This document shows, one piece after another, positions 36,064 to 45,992 of a DNA stretch of 64,000 nt. The notes beneath the pieces are model-generated. The model did not search any database, was not told the DNA's origin, and saw nothing but the letters and a program-made list of their open reading frames with translations. Positions within the stretch are counted from its first letter, which is position 1, and each line of letters opens with the position of its first letter. Made by a program: the position numbers and the translations under genes. Source of the DNA: Clostridium mobile (GTDB taxonomy: Bacteria; Bacillota; Clostridia; Clostridiales; Clostridiaceae); contig NZ_JAHLQF010000004.1 in the NCBI RefSeq assembly GCF_018918285.1, forward strand, positions 554,206-618,205. The letters are read 5' to 3'.

Positions 36064-37422
36064 TTAGCCAATACCTCCATAGAATATGCCAAAAATATAA
36101 ACTATAATCGTAAGTCCACAAAATACATATTTTGTCATTGGCTCAAACCAAGATCCTATTTCCTTAGTACGACCCAATTGTGCTTGTTCTCTTGCAAATT
36201 TTGATCCACAAACCCAGAAGAACATAACTCCTGCAAGAAGTGCCCCTAGTGGAATAACATAAATGGATACTATATCCATCCAAATACCAAGTTTATCTGC
36301 ATCTTCAAGTATTATTCCTGTAACTGCCCCAAGTAATGCAATGATGGCAACTGAAACTTTCCTAGAAAGTTTAAATCTCTCTTGTAATGCCTCTATCGGA
36401 GTTTCAAATAAGTTCACCAGAGATGTAATTCCTGCAAATAAAACAGCTATGAAGAAAATAATTGCAAATAATTGTCCCATTGGCATCTGCTTAAATATAC
36501 TTGGCATTGTAATAAACATAAGTGGTGGTCCTGCCGCTGGGTCCATTCCAAAGGCAAATACAGATGGTATGATTACAAGTGCTGATAACATTGCTGCACA
36601 AGTGTCGAAGATGGCTACATACTTTGCACTGCTAACAATATCTTCGCTTTTTTTCAAATAGCTTCCATATACTACAGTTCCTGAACCAGCTAATGAAAGA
36701 GAGAAAAACGCCTGTCCTAGAGCATATACCCAAGTTCTAGGATTACCAAGAAACTCCCATTTAGGAGTGAATAAATATTTATATCCTTCCATAGCTCCTG
36801 GTAATGTTGCCACACGTATTGCAAGAATTAAAAATAATACATAGAAAGTAGGCATCATCACCTTATTAAGCTTTTCTATTCCCTGAGAAACACCAGCAAG
36901 CATAACAATAAATGTTAACGCTAATGCCAGCATGTGCCAACTAATGCTTCCTAGTCTTCCAGCTATCTCACCAAAATATGCTCCACTATCTGGAGCTTTT
37001 ATCATAGAACCAGTAATAGCTCCTACCATAAACCTAAGTATCCAACCTACAACTACCGAATACCCTATGGCAATCCCTATGGAACCTACTACTGGAATAA
37101 GTCCAATAAGATCTCCATGTCTCTTTCCTCTTCTCTCTAATGCCTTTTTGAAGGCTCCGACTGGTCCTGTTCTCATTGCACGGCCAAAAGACATCTCTCC
37201 AATAACCCCTGTAAATCCAATAACTATAACAAATATAAAATATGGCACTAAAAATGCAGCTCCTCCAAACTGCCCTACACGATAAGGAAAAAGCCAAATA
37301 TTACCCATACCTACTGCAGAACCAATACAGGCCAAAATAAACCCAACTTTTGAATCAAAGGTATCACGATTAACTTCATTATTCAACGAATTGTAATCGT
37401 CTTCTTTTTTATTATTCCCCAT
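36064..37422 (-). CDS. Sodium-coupled amino-acid symporter (NSS family)
   Basis: About 452 residues, LeuT/TnaT-like neurotransmitter:sodium symporter with twelve helices. Helix 1 carries the substrate/sodium site GFILACIGSAVGMGNIWLFPY, followed by GGAAFLVPYF. The start at 37422 follows GAGGTGA; the frame to 37491 has no ribosome site. It lies between tnaA and ridA, so the likely substrate is tryptophan or another tnaA substrate. It has its own promoter (37504-37532), so tnaA and this gene may be regulated separately. Confidence 0.93.
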   Translation of the reverse strand: MGNNKKEDDYNSLNNEVNRDTFDSKVGFILACIGSAVGMGNIWLFPYRVGQFGGAAFLVPYFIFVIVIGFTGVIGEMSFGRAMRTGPVGAFKKALERRGKRHGDLIGLIPVVGSIGIAIGYSVVVGWILRFMVGAITGSMIKAPDSGAYFGEIAGRLGSISWHMLALALTFIVMLAGVSQGIEKLNKVMMPTFYVLFLILAIRVATLPGAMEGYKYLFTPKWEFLGNPRTWVYALGQAFFSLSLAGSGTVVYGSYLKKSEDIVSSAKYVAIFDTCAAMLSALVIIPSVFAFGMDPAAGPPLMFITMPSIFKQMPMGQLFAIIFFIAVLFAGITSLVNLFETPIEALQERFKLSRKVSVAIIALLGAVTGIILEDADKLGIWMDIVSIYVIPLGALLAGVMFFWVCGSKFAREQAQLGRTKEIGSWFEPMTKYVFCGLTIIVYIFGIFYGGIG

Positions 37423-37503
37423 AACTTCACCTCTTACATTTATATAGCCATAAATACCCAATAGAAAATTTATTAATATTCTATTGAACATTGACTCTTT
37501 TTT

Positions 37504-37532
37504 ATAATATTATTTTATTCAAGTCATATCAA
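37504..37532 (-). promoter_or_regulatory. Promoter of the symporter gene
   Basis: Minus strand: -35 TTGATA (37527-37532), 17-bp spacer, -10 TATTAT (37504-37509). The remainder of the gap to tnaA (37423-37799) holds only this and the tnaA hairpin. Confidence 0.65.
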
Positions 37533-37752
37533 GTAAGTTTTTTACTAATCTTTTATAATGGCTAGATTTTCTGTAGAAATTACCTTTGTCATAAATAAAA
37601 TTGTAGTATTGCTGATTTAAAAGAACAAAAGAGCGAAAGAATGAAATTTATAAAGGTTTTATAAGATATGATTAATTTTTATTTGTTATACCTATTTTTG
37701 AAGAAATTTTTAAATGTGTTAGTTATCACTGGTAGTTTTATAATGGGAATAT

Positions 37753-37788
37753 TACCCGTAAAATATATAAGCTTAGTATTTTACGGGT
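37753..37788 (-). terminator. Terminator-like hairpin after tnaA
   Basis: ACCCGTAAAATA and its near-perfect complement close to the tnaA stop. The tract after it on the minus strand is only weakly T-rich, so some read-through to the symporter gene is plausible. Confidence 0.65.
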
Positions 37789-37799
37789 ATAGATTTTTC

Positions 37800-39182
37800 T
37801 TATTTTACTGGTTCAAGGCTTGCTTGGAAGTGACGAAGAATAGGTGGTTCCCATGTAATTCTATAGCCTTTAACAGCATCTGCTCTTTCCTTAATTGCAA
37901 TCAGAGCATCTGCCATGATATCAATATGTGCTTGAGTATACACACGACGTGGAATTGCAAGTCTTGTAAATTCAAAATCTGCATGAAGTTGCTCCCCAGT
38001 ATCAGGGTCATTACCTAGCATGTAGGATCCAATATCACATGTACGGATTCCTGCTTCTTTGTAGAGCTCTACTGCCAAAGCCTGTCCTGGAAACTCATTA
38101 TATGGAATATGTGGGAACATAGCTTTCGCGTCTACAAACACTCCGTGTCCTCCTACTGGCGATTGATAGGCTATTCCAGCTTCATCAAGACGTCCTGCAA
38201 GATATTCCATCTGTCCTATTCTATATCTTAGGTAGTTCTCATCAATTCCTTCATAGAGACCAATTGCTAAGCTCTCAAGATCACGCCCTGAAAGTCCTCC
38301 ATAAGTAATGAATCCTTCAAAGGAAATTGTACGGCCTTTGCACAATTGAAATAATTTTTCATTTTCCTTAATTCCAATTAATCCTCCCATGTTTACAATG
38401 CTATCTTTCTTAGCACTCATTGTAAACATATCTGCATAACTAAATACTTCTTTAATGATTTCTTTTATGGATTTATTCTCATAACCAGGTTCACGCTGCT
38501 TTATAAAATAAGCATTTTCCGCATAACGTGCGGCATCTATACAAAGTTTAATATTATATTTTTTACAAATTTCAGAGGTTTCTTTTATGTTTTGAATGGA
38601 TACTGGCTGACCACCTGCTGAGTTGTTTGTTATAGTCATAATAACAAGTCCAATTTTATCTGCACCATGTTTATTTATTAATTCTTCAAGCTTCTCAACA
38701 TCCATATTCCCCTTAAACGGCACTCTTAACGTTGGATCTGCAGCCTCAGGAACAACACAATCAATTGCTCTTGCGCCTGAAAGTTCAACATGTGCTCTTG
38801 TTGTATCAAAATGCATATTAGATATAGAGTATTGTCCTTTACCCATTAATAGTCCGAAAAGAACTTTTTCTGCTGCACGACCTTGATGTACAGGTTGAAT
38901 ATATTTATATCCAAATATATCTTGTGCTGCTTCAACTAATCTATGGTAACTTGATGATCCTGCATAAGCTTCGTCACCTCTCATTACGCCAGCCCATTGT
39001 TCTTGGCTCATTGCATTTGTTCCACTATCTGTTAATAAATCAATATATACGTCTTCTCCATTAAGATTAAATAAGTTATATTTCGCCTCAGAAATTTTTA
39101 TTTCTCTTTCTTCACGACTAAGCATTTTAATTGTTTCAACCATTTTAATTCTAAATGGTTCTGGTACATATTTAATTGCCAT
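37800..39182 (-). CDS. tnaA: Tryptophanase
   Basis: 460 residues of the PLP-dependent beta-eliminating lyase family; it cleaves tryptophan to indole, pyruvate and ammonia. Landmarks: [44 protein letters not shown], and the PLP lysine in SAKKD. The close relative tyrosine phenol-lyase needs an arginine (MER at 379-381 in the Citrobacter enzyme); the matching segment here is CDI, and the following [15 protein letters not shown] resembles tryptophanase. GGAGGG lies before the ATG. Regulated from a strong promoter with a 10-codon leader frame containing Trp. Confidence 0.92.
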   Translation of the reverse strand: MAIKYVPEPFRIKMVETIKMLSREEREIKISEAKYNLFNLNGEDVYIDLLTDSGTNAMSQEQWAGVMRGDEAYAGSSSYHRLVEAAQDIFGYKYIQPVHQGRAAEKVLFGLLMGKGQYSISNMHFDTTRAHVELSGARAIDCVVPEAADPTLRVPFKGNMDVEKLEELINKHGADKIGLVIMTITNNSAGGQPVSIQNIKETSEICKKYNIKLCIDAARYAENAYFIKQREPGYENKSIKEIIKEVFSYADMFTMSAKKDSIVNMGGLIGIKENEKLFQLCKGRTISFEGFITYGGLSGRDLESLAIGLYEGIDENYLRYRIGQMEYLAGRLDEAGIAYQSPVGGHGVFVDAKAMFPHIPYNEFPGQALAVELYKEAGIRTCDIGSYMLGNDPDTGEQLHADFEFTRLAIPRRVYTQAHIDIMADALIAIKERADAVKGYRITWEPPILRHFQASLEPVK

Positions 39183-39223
39183 GTTAAACCCTCCATCTTT
39201 TAATTTTTTATTTTTTATTTATT

Positions 39224-39256
39224 CTAAGATAACTTAATCCAGAATAAATAGCTCAT
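39224..39256 (-). promoter_or_regulatory. Possible TnaC-like leader peptide
   Basis: A 10-codon frame, MSYLFWIKLS, lies in the tnaA leader, about 33 nt after the predicted transcript start and 42 nt before the tnaA ATG. It contains one tryptophan, as known TnaC peptides do. The ribosome site is weak and no Rho or terminator signal is visible, so this is only a candidate. Confidence 0.3.
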
Positions 39257-39295
39257 ACTTATTTAGAAGATTCCAACTATTCTTTATTTAATAAA

Positions 39296-39324
39296 ATTAT
39301 ATCACCGCTATAAATCTTAGTCAA
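39296..39324 (-). promoter_or_regulatory. tnaA promoter
   Basis: Minus strand: -35 TTGACT (39319-39324), 17-bp spacer, -10 TATAAT (39296-39301). The remaining part of the 369-bp divergent gap up to the regulator gene is AT-rich with no other gene. Confidence 0.85.
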
Positions 39325-39551
39325 CTAAATAATTGATTTTATTCCTTTTTATGTAATTTATTTGAAAATAAGCAGTCTTTATCCTTATTTAACCTTAATT
39401 TATTAGTTTAAATATAGATTGTATAAATAAATTATTTTAATAGATAGAATAATTTATTATCATAATAATTTATTTTATATTTTATTGTAATATATCATTC
39501 TTCATGATATTGTATAATATAGAATATTAACCCATAAAGTAGGTGCATAAA

Positions 39552-40238
39552 ATGGATAAAACTATATTAAAACAATACACTAAATTAGTTGAGTTTTTAG
39601 GAAAAGTCTTAGGTCCTGATTATGAAATTGTACTACATGATTTAACTGATAAAACATATTCTATTGTGGCTATAGCAAATGGACATGTTAGTGGGCGCAG
39701 CGTCGGTGCTCCTTTAACAAACCTTGGATTGAAAACAATTGCCATGGGAAGTTATAAGAATAGTGATTATCTTATTAATTACAACGGTGCTTCAAGGACT
39801 AATAGGGTTCTACGTTCATCAACTATGTTTATAAAAGATAATAATGAAGAAATTATCGGAATGCTATGTATTAATTTTGATGACAGTAAGTACATTTCTA
39901 TAAGTGAAGACATTTTAAAACTCTGCCATCCTGATGAATTGATACTTCAAAATAGCACTTATGAGTCAATTAACTCTATTTTAAACGAGGTTCCCGAAAA
40001 TTTCTCTGAGTCCATTGGAGAGGTTACCGAGACCGTTTTAAATAAGGTTTTAGCTGATAAAAATATCCCTATCGATCGTTTAACTCAAGATGAACGTCTT
40101 AGCATTGTAGATATTTTAAACCAAAAAGGAATATTTATGTTAAAAGGGGCTGTTAGCGAAGTGGCTAAGCAACTTCACTGTTCAGAACCAAGTATCTATC
40201 GCTATCTAAGTATACTTAATAAAGATAAAAATAATTAG
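39552..40238 (+). CDS. YheO/DauR-type transcriptional regulator
   Basis: About 228 residues. N-terminal PAS-like YheO domain (LGPDYEIVLHDLTDKTYSIVAIANGHVSGR, then GMLCINFD) and a C-terminal helix-turn-helix (FMLKGAVSEVAKQLHCSEPSIYRYL). Relatives such as DauR control amino-acid catabolism genes. It is divergent from tnaA and upstream of an antiporter gene, so I infer that it senses an amino acid and controls tnaA and perhaps the antiporter. Start at 39552 after TAGGTG. Confidence 0.88.
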   Translation: MDKTILKQYTKLVEFLGKVLGPDYEIVLHDLTDKTYSIVAIANGHVSGRSVGAPLTNLGLKTIAMGSYKNSDYLINYNGASRTNRVLRSSTMFIKDNNEEIIGMLCINFDDSKYISISEDILKLCHPDELILQNSTYESINSILNEVPENFSESIGEVTETVLNKVLADKNIPIDRLTQDERLSIVDILNQKGIFMLKGAVSEVAKQLHCSEPSIYRYLSILNKDKNN

Positions 40239-40277
40239 GATATTATATACTAAAGAAATTTTATAAGGGGGATGTTT

Positions 40278-41630
40278 ATGGATGTTATCTTATCCTTTAT
40301 TCTCTGTTTTATATTTTTAATAATTAGCGTTTATAAAAAAATTTATATATTATATCCTCTTATCTTATGTTTAATTATATTCATATTACTTTCTTTTAAA
40401 AAAGGATTTACATCAAAAAATATCTATACCATGTGTATTAATGGAGTTAAAAAAACTTCTTCTGTTGTAATTACTTTTTTATTAATAGGATCTATAATAG
40501 GCATATGGATGGCTTCTGCTACAGTGCCTGCTATAGTTTATTACAGCATAAATTTTATAAGTCCAAATTTATTTATTCTTTCCTGCTTTTTAATCTGCTG
40601 CATTGTTTCGTTTCTTATAGGCACATCTTCAGGCACTACTGGAACAGCAGGTATTGCTCTTATGGCTATAGCTAGAAGCGGAGGAATTAATCCTATAATT
40701 GCTGCTGGTGCAATTATTTCAGGAATTTATTTTGGAGATAGATGTTCTCCAGTTTCATCTGGGGCCCACTTAATAGTAGAATTAACTGAAACAGATATTC
40801 ATACAAATACAAAGAATATGTTTAAAACATCCTTAATTCCTTTCTCTATAACTGTATTAATTTATACTATTATTTCTTATAATCATCCTCTTAAGATTAC
40901 ATCAACAAACATTCTTATGGAAATAGAAAGCTTCTTTACATTAAACTACATAGTTCTTATTCCTGTAGCTTTAATTATTTTTTTATCTCTTTCAAAAATA
41001 AATATGCGAATCGCTATGATGATTAGTATCCTGTCCTCCTTTTTAATTTCTGTGTATATACAAAAAAATTCTTTTATAGAATCTTTTAAATATATAATAT
41101 TTGGGTTTGATAAGATAGACCATGGACAGCTTAGTAATATATTTTATGGTGGGGGAATAACTTCCATGTTAAGGCTATGTTTAGTTATATTAATCTCCTC
41201 AGCCATGGCAGGAATTTTTAATGAAACTGGTATGTTAAAAGACTTTACTAGTTTAATTTATAAAGCTAAAAATAGAAGTGAATTATTCTTGGGAACTATA
41301 CTCACTAGCATATTAACTTCAGCTTTTGGTTGCAATCAAGTACTTGCAATAGTTCTTACTGATATGTTTGTAAAGGACGGATACAATTTTAGAAATATAG
41401 ATAAATATGACCTGGCCACGGATCTAGAGAACACTTCTGTTCTTATAGCTCCTCTTCTACCTTGGAATACTGCATTATTTTTATCTACATCTATTCTAGG
41501 CGTTGATTATAAAGTAATTCTTTATGCTTTCTATTTATATCTAGTTCCATTAGTCAACTTAATTTTTCTTTTTATAAAAGATAACTTTGCCTTATCTAAT
41601 AGTATTTCTTGTAATAGTAAAAAGCTTTGA
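40278..41630 (+). CDS. NhaC-family antiporter
   Basis: About 450 residues with around eleven transmembrane helices. The NhaC pattern is visible: GTSSGTTGTAGIALMAIARSGG, the YFGDRCSPVSSGAHLIVELT segment and SAFGCNQVLAIVLTDMF near the end. NhaC members exchange sodium for protons or for organic acids (malate/lactate type). Start 40278, six bases after AAGGGGG. Next to the tnaA regulator, it may recycle the sodium used by the symporter or export a product. Confidence 0.9.
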   Translation: MDVILSFILCFIFLIISVYKKIYILYPLILCLIIFILLSFKKGFTSKNIYTMCINGVKKTSSVVITFLLIGSIIGIWMASATVPAIVYYSINFISPNLFILSCFLICCIVSFLIGTSSGTTGTAGIALMAIARSGGINPIIAAGAIISGIYFGDRCSPVSSGAHLIVELTETDIHTNTKNMFKTSLIPFSITVLIYTIISYNHPLKITSTNILMEIESFFTLNYIVLIPVALIIFLSLSKINMRIAMMISILSSFLISVYIQKNSFIESFKYIIFGFDKIDHGQLSNIFYGGGITSMLRLCLVILISSAMAGIFNETGMLKDFTSLIYKAKNRSELFLGTILTSILTSAFGCNQVLAIVLTDMFVKDGYNFRNIDKYDLATDLENTSVLIAPLLPWNTALFLSTSILGVDYKVILYAFYLYLVPLVNLIFLFIKDNFALSNSISCNSKKL

Positions 41631-41652
41631 GTCTAACCCAAAGCTTTTTAAT
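41621..41652. terminator. Bidirectional terminator
   Basis: AAAAAGCTTTG and CAAAGCTTTTT flank an 11-base loop, covering the stop of the antiporter gene and facing ispF. Confidence 0.85.
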
Positions 41653-41653
41653 T

Positions 41654-42127
41654 TTAAATTTTACTTAATAAACAAATACTCTGTGCAGAAATGCCTTCTC
41701 CTGATCCTGTAAACCCTAACCCCTCCTCAGTAGTGGCTTTAATATTTATCATATCTATAGATATATCTAATGTCTCAGATACTTTCATTCTCATTTCCTC
41801 TATATATGGAGCCATTTTAGGACTTTGTGCTATTATAGTAGAATCAATATTCGTTACTTTATAACCCTTATTTTCTACTATCTTTTTAACTTCTTTCAAA
41901 AGTTTTACGCTGCTTATATCTTTATATGAATCATCTTTATCTGGGAAATGTTTTCCTATATCTCCCAAAGCTGCAGCTCCTAATATACTATCCATCAACG
42001 CATGTAATAGAACGTCCGCATCTGAATGACCTAAAAGCCCTTTTTCATAAGGAATTTCTACTCCTCCTATTATAAGTTTTCTTCCCTCAACTAATCTATG
42101 TACATCATAACCCATGCCTATTCTCAT
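41654..42127 (-). CDS. ispF: 2-C-methyl-D-erythritol 2,4-cyclodiphosphate synthase
   Basis: About 157 residues, the fifth step of the MEP isoprenoid pathway. Zinc ligands in GYDVHRL and [20 protein letters not shown] and the [16 protein letters not shown] ending are all conserved. Start at 42127 with GGGAGAG upstream. Monocistronic here. Confidence 0.97.
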   Translation of the reverse strand: MRIGMGYDVHRLVEGRKLIIGGVEIPYEKGLLGHSDADVLLHALMDSILGAAALGDIGKHFPDKDDSYKDISSVKLLKEVKKIVENKGYKVTNIDSTIIAQSPKMAPYIEEMRMKVSETLDISIDMINIKATTEEGLGFTGSGEGISAQSICLLSKI

Positions 42128-42271
42128 TATAATCTCTCCCTTGTTTAAAATTTTCAATATTAGTATACATCAACAAATACTAAAAGTCACAAAATATAAT
42201 GACTTTATTCACTAATATTTAATAAATCAAAATGCTATAATTAGTATTGTAATTTTAAGGAGGTGACCCTC

Positions 42272-42994
42272 TTGATTGAAGTGGTTAATTTAAGTAAACA
42301 ATTCAAAAAAATTAATGCTGTTGACTCTATCAGTTTTTCTGTACAAAAAGGAGAAATACTAGGATTACTGGGAGAAAATGGTGCTGGTAAAACTACTACT
42401 TTAAGAATGCTAGCAACAATGCTTAAGCCTACAGGTGGGACAGCAAAAATTGATAGTTATGATATTATAAAAGAAAGCAATAAAGTAAGAGGTAGTATAG
42501 GAATATTATTTGGCGGTGAAGTTGGCCTTTATGATAGATTAACAGGCCGTGAAAATATTCAATATTTCGCAGAACTAAATGGTATGAATAAAGAAGAAAT
42601 AGATAAACGTATGGACTATTTAACAGATATTTTAGATATGAAAGAGTATATAGATAGAAGAGTTGGTAAATTCTCAAGAGGAATGAAACAAAAAATAGCT
42701 ATCGCTCGTTCTATAGTGCATAACCCTTCTGTAATGTTATTTGACGAGCCTACTATTGGCTTAGATGTTACAGCTACTAAAGTAGTTCAAGATTTCATAT
42801 TAAAATGTAAGTCCGATGGTAAAGCTATAATCTTTTCTAGTCATAGTATGAGAGAAGTTGAAAAACTTTGCGATAGAATTGTTGTCATACACAAAGGCAG
42901 AATAGTGGACAATGGAACCATCTCCTACTTTAAAGAGAAATACTCCTCTGAAGACATGGAAGATATATTTATGCAATTGGTAGGTGATAAATAA
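42272..42994 (+). CDS. natA: NatA-type ABC transporter ATPase
   Basis: About 240 residues. Walker A GENGAGKTT, signature FSRGMKQKIAIARSI, Walker B VMLFDEPTIGLD. The start is most likely TTG at 42272, five bases after the full AAGGAGGTGA site (42257-42266). The GTG at 42263 lies inside that site. It is coupled to the permease by a TAATG overlap. With NatB it forms an exporter of sodium or of lipophilic compounds. Confidence 0.92.
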   Translation: MIEVVNLSKQFKKINAVDSISFSVQKGEILGLLGENGAGKTTTLRMLATMLKPTGGTAKIDSYDIIKESNKVRGSIGILFGGEVGLYDRLTGRENIQYFAELNGMNKEEIDKRMDYLTDILDMKEYIDRRVGKFSRGMKQKIAIARSIVHNPSVMLFDEPTIGLDVTATKVVQDFILKCKSDGKAIIFSSHSMREVEKLCDRIVVIHKGRIVDNGTISYFKEKYSSEDMEDIFMQLVGDK

Positions 42995-44181
42995 TGAAGA
43001 ACATAACTATGATAGTTTTTAAGAAGGAATTAAAAGATATATTCAGAGATAAGAAATCTCTAATAATGAGCATAGTGATTCCCTTAATACTTTTTCCCAT
43101 AATATTTACTGTAATGGGAAAAAGCATTAACAAAAATACAAAAGATATAGAGAAAAATTTCAAAATAGCTATAACAGATAATAGGAATACTGCTCTATCT
43201 CAATTTCTTAAATCTCAAGATAATATAACCATTGTGGATTCTTCTAATATAAGTGAAGATGTTAAATCCGGAAATATATTGGTTGGAGTTTCTATTCCAG
43301 ATGACTTCGAAGAGAAAATTTCTAAAGAGCAAATATCTAATATAGAATTAACTTATGATAATGCTAGTCAACAATCTATGATGGCACATTCAATAATTAA
43401 TTCTTATATAGATGATTATTCGAAAACTATAGTAAGCAAGAGACTTTCAACAAAAAATATAAATCCTGACATATTAAATCCTATAACAGTAAAAAATATT
43501 ACTTCTGTAAAAGAAACAGATGGATTAGGTAAATTCATGTTATCTTTGTTACTACCTTTGATGCTTGTTATATACAGTGTAACAGGTCCACTTGCACCAG
43601 CTACAGATTTAGCTGCTGGTGAAAAAGAAAGAGGAACCTTAGAACCCCTATTAACTACTCAAGCAGGAAGAATGTCGCTTCTATGGGGTAAATTTGGTGC
43701 AATAACAGTTATGGGACTACTTACTACCATCTCATCCCTTCTGGGTTTGTATCTTGGAATGAATCAAAAGGATGGATTTTTATCTGGGTCAGCAGAAGCA
43801 GTTATAAGTTTGGATATTAAAAGCATTTTATTGATTGGCCTTATCGCTGTATTGACAACAATGGTATTTGGAGCATTGGAATTAGCTATAAGTATATATG
43901 CTCGTTCTTTTAAAGAAGCTCAAACTTACCTTTCTCCCCTTACCATACTAGCTATAATACCTACTTATGCTACCTACATGATGGACGTAAAGAATATTAG
44001 CAACATATATTTTCATATTCCATTGAGCAATATTGTGTGCTTATTGAAGGAATTTATAATGGGAATATATAATCCAACCCATATAATCATAACCTTTAGT
44101 TGGATATTGGTATATATAGTTTCTTCAGTATTGTTTGCTAGATTTATGTTTAGCCGTGAAGATGTAATATTTAGAACATAA
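42994..44181 (+). CDS. natB: NatB-type ABC transporter permease
   Basis: 395 residues: one N-terminal helix, a large extracellular region (about 45-180), then five helices in the C-terminal half with PLAPATDLAAGEKERGTLEPLLTT, characteristic of the NatB/ABC-2 group. It overlaps the natA stop by one base. Homologues extrude sodium; other substrates are possible. A strong terminator follows. Confidence 0.92.
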   Translation: MKNITMIVFKKELKDIFRDKKSLIMSIVIPLILFPIIFTVMGKSINKNTKDIEKNFKIAITDNRNTALSQFLKSQDNITIVDSSNISEDVKSGNILVGVSIPDDFEEKISKEQISNIELTYDNASQQSMMAHSIINSYIDDYSKTIVSKRLSTKNINPDILNPITVKNITSVKETDGLGKFMLSLLLPLMLVIYSVTGPLAPATDLAAGEKERGTLEPLLTTQAGRMSLLWGKFGAITVMGLLTTISSLLGLYLGMNQKDGFLSGSAEAVISLDIKSILLIGLIAVLTTMVFGALELAISIYARSFKEAQTYLSPLTILAIIPTYATYMMDVKNISNIYFHIPLSNIVCLLKEFIMGIYNPTHIIITFSWILVYIVSSVLFARFMFSREDVIFRT

Positions 44182-44184
44182 GTT

Positions 44185-44225
44185 AAAAGAGATTTGTAAA
44201 TTCTATTTTACAAATCTCTTTTTTT
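44185..44225 (+). terminator. Terminator after natAB
   Basis: AAAAGAGATTTGTAAA and its perfect complement with a 5-base loop and a T tract. Confidence 0.9.
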
Positions 44226-44260
44226 AGATAATTCATATATTGCAATTTAAATAGCAACAT

Positions 44261-44294
44261 AAAAGGAAACTACTTAGCTAATAGTTTCCTTTTA
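44261..44294 (-). terminator. Terminator after the 55-residue gene
   Basis: AAAAGGAAACTA and TAGTTTCCTTTT flank a 10-base loop. It lies about 20 bases past the small minus-strand gene and faces the natB terminator. Confidence 0.85.
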
Positions 44295-44312
44295 TTATTT
44301 AATTAGTTTATC

Positions 44313-44480
44313 CTATGATATATTCTTCCTATAAGCTATTACATTTTTAGGTGTGGGAGATTTCTTATTAAATTTAATGAATCTCTTTAGTATATTTTTT
44401 ATTTTTAATATAATGTTATTGTTTTTATTTATACTTTTATTCCCCTTAGAAAAATCAACATTAATTACGTTATCTTTCAT
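44313..44480 (-). CDS. Small basic protein, 55 residues
   Basis: A gene too short for routine ORF calls. The protein starts MKDNVINVDFSKGNK and continues as a lysine/asparagine-rich chain ending NVIAYRKNIS. The N-terminal NVIxVDF pattern recurs in short clostridial proteins of unknown role. Support comes from a GGGTGTG ribosome-site-like run eight bases before the ATG, a terminator just after the TAG, and lack of any competing frame. Probably cytoplasmic and nucleic-acid-binding by charge, which is only a guess. Confidence 0.6.
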   Translation of the reverse strand: MKDNVINVDFSKGNKSINKNNNIILKIKNILKRFIKFNKKSPTPKNVIAYRKNIS

Positions 44481-44701
44481 ATTATTCACACCCTTTAATA
44501 ATTATTGCTTCTTAATATAATAATAACATAAACCCTTCAAATTGTTAAGAAAATTCTAAATATTTCTTAATAAAAAAGAGCACCTAAATAATAGATGCTT
44601 AATAATAAATTGTAAATGGGCTTTAAGTAACATATTATATTATATTTATATATCTCAATTTTTGTTACATGCTATTTATAAAAATTATATATTTCCTATG
44701 G

Positions 44702-44871
44702 TTGTCCACATGTTATCCACATTTCTGTGGATAATGTTAGCACATTTTATATTATTTCCAACTAATTTTCTAAAAATTCTTTTAAAATTACTAATACTAC
44801 TTTATAATATATATAAATTGTTGAGAATCAACATTAATTTCACAAGTTATTCACAGGCTAATTGTGGATAA
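44702..44871. promoter_or_regulatory. DnaA-box cluster 1
   Basis: Five DnaA boxes in 170 bp: TTGTCCACA (44702), TTATCCACA (44713), its complement (44726-44734), TTATTCACA (44847) and the complement of TTATCCACA (44863-44871). Four match TTATNCACA. The flanks are very AT-rich. The 494-bp gap 44481-44974 contains no other supported feature. Confidence 0.75.
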
Positions 44872-44974
44872 TGTGCATATAATATATCTTTTTTTCACTT
44901 TAAAAAAGGTATATCTGCACAAAGCCCTTAAAATTAAAGGGTTTACAATATATTATATATTAAGGAGTGTACAA

Positions 44975-45895
44975 ATGTCATTAAAAAAAACTTTTAATTT
45001 TAAATTAATTCTAATTTCCTTGCTAATTCTCCTTTTCTCTTCTTCTTGTTCCAAAAGCAACATTAAAGATAGTGAGTCTATTGTTAACAATAATACACAA
45101 GTTATCAACAAAGAAACTAACAATTCTTCAAATGAGATTGAAGACAAGAAGGATGATACTGAACAAAGTAATGATCAAAAGGAGAAAGATGCCCTTAATA
45201 AAAATTCTCCACTAATCTATAATGATAGAGCAATTCCGGTATTGATGTATCACTCAATAAACTATGAAGAAGGAAATGAGTTGATGGTACCAAAAGAACA
45301 ATTTAGAGAGCAGATGAATTATTTATATGAAAACGGGTATACAACTCTTACTTTAAACCAGTTATATGATTTTTTTATAAATAACAAACCTATTCCTGAG
45401 AAATCTGTTGTTATAACCTTAGATGATGGATATAAGGATAATTACACTAATGCCTTTCCAATATTGAAAGAATTTAATTTTAATGCTGTAGTTTTTGTTA
45501 TTACTAATAATATAGATAACCATAAGAACTTTTTGACTTCTGAACAAATTTTAGAAATGGACAAGAATGGTATTGAGATCCAAAGTCATACAGCAAATCA
45601 TGAGAGATTACCTACATTGAGTTATGAAAATCAAGTGAGAACTCTTAAAGTTTCAAAAGAATTCTTAGAAAAATTGTTGAATAAAGAATCACTTTATATA
45701 GCCTATCCCTATGGTGATGCGAATAGTGATACGATTAAGGCTGCAAAAGAGGCAGGATATAAGATGGCCTTTACTACAAAGGGAACGTGGTCAGATAAAA
45801 CGGATGGTATATTAAGTTTAGATAGGGTATATATAAGTGCTAACTTTGATATGGATGAATTCCATAGAAGATTAACTAATAAAGATTACAAATAA
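44975..45895 (+). CDS. Polysaccharide deacetylase lipoprotein
   Basis: About 306 residues. Signal peptide then a probable lipobox ending in Cys near 27 (LLFSSSCSKS), a linker rich in Asn, Glu, Asp and Lys, and a NodB deacetylase domain (about 90-300): VITLDDGYKDNY with the Asp pair, and HTANHERL with the metal histidines. It would remove acetyl groups from wall or capsule sugars outside the membrane. AAGGAGTG precedes the ATG at 44975; the frame upstream of it overlaps DnaA boxes and is not coding. Flanked on both sides by DnaA-box clusters. Confidence 0.92.
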   Translation: MSLKKTFNFKLILISLLILLFSSSCSKSNIKDSESIVNNNTQVINKETNNSSNEIEDKKDDTEQSNDQKEKDALNKNSPLIYNDRAIPVLMYHSINYEEGNELMVPKEQFREQMNYLYENGYTTLTLNQLYDFFINNKPIPEKSVVITLDDGYKDNYTNAFPILKEFNFNAVVFVITNNIDNHKNFLTSEQILEMDKNGIEIQSHTANHERLPTLSYENQVRTLKVSKEFLEKLLNKESLYIAYPYGDANSDTIKAAKEAGYKMAFTTKGTWSDKTDGILSLDRVYISANFDMDEFHRRLTNKDYK

Positions 45896-45992
45896 ACTAC
45901 AAAAAAAGACTACTTAGAAGCTATTTTGATATTTATTCTAGAACTACTGGGGTAATATGTCAATTATAGTATACAAATTAGGTTGAATTTAT

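Noticed and set aside
37668..38018. Plus-strand reading frame of 116 codons
   Set aside because: Most of it is antisense to the tnaA C-terminus, with no ribosome site and biased composition.
37800..39182. Tyrosine phenol-lyase
   Set aside because: The arginine needed for tyrosine binding (in MER of the Citrobacter enzyme) is replaced by isoleucine, and surrounding motifs are tryptophanase-like.
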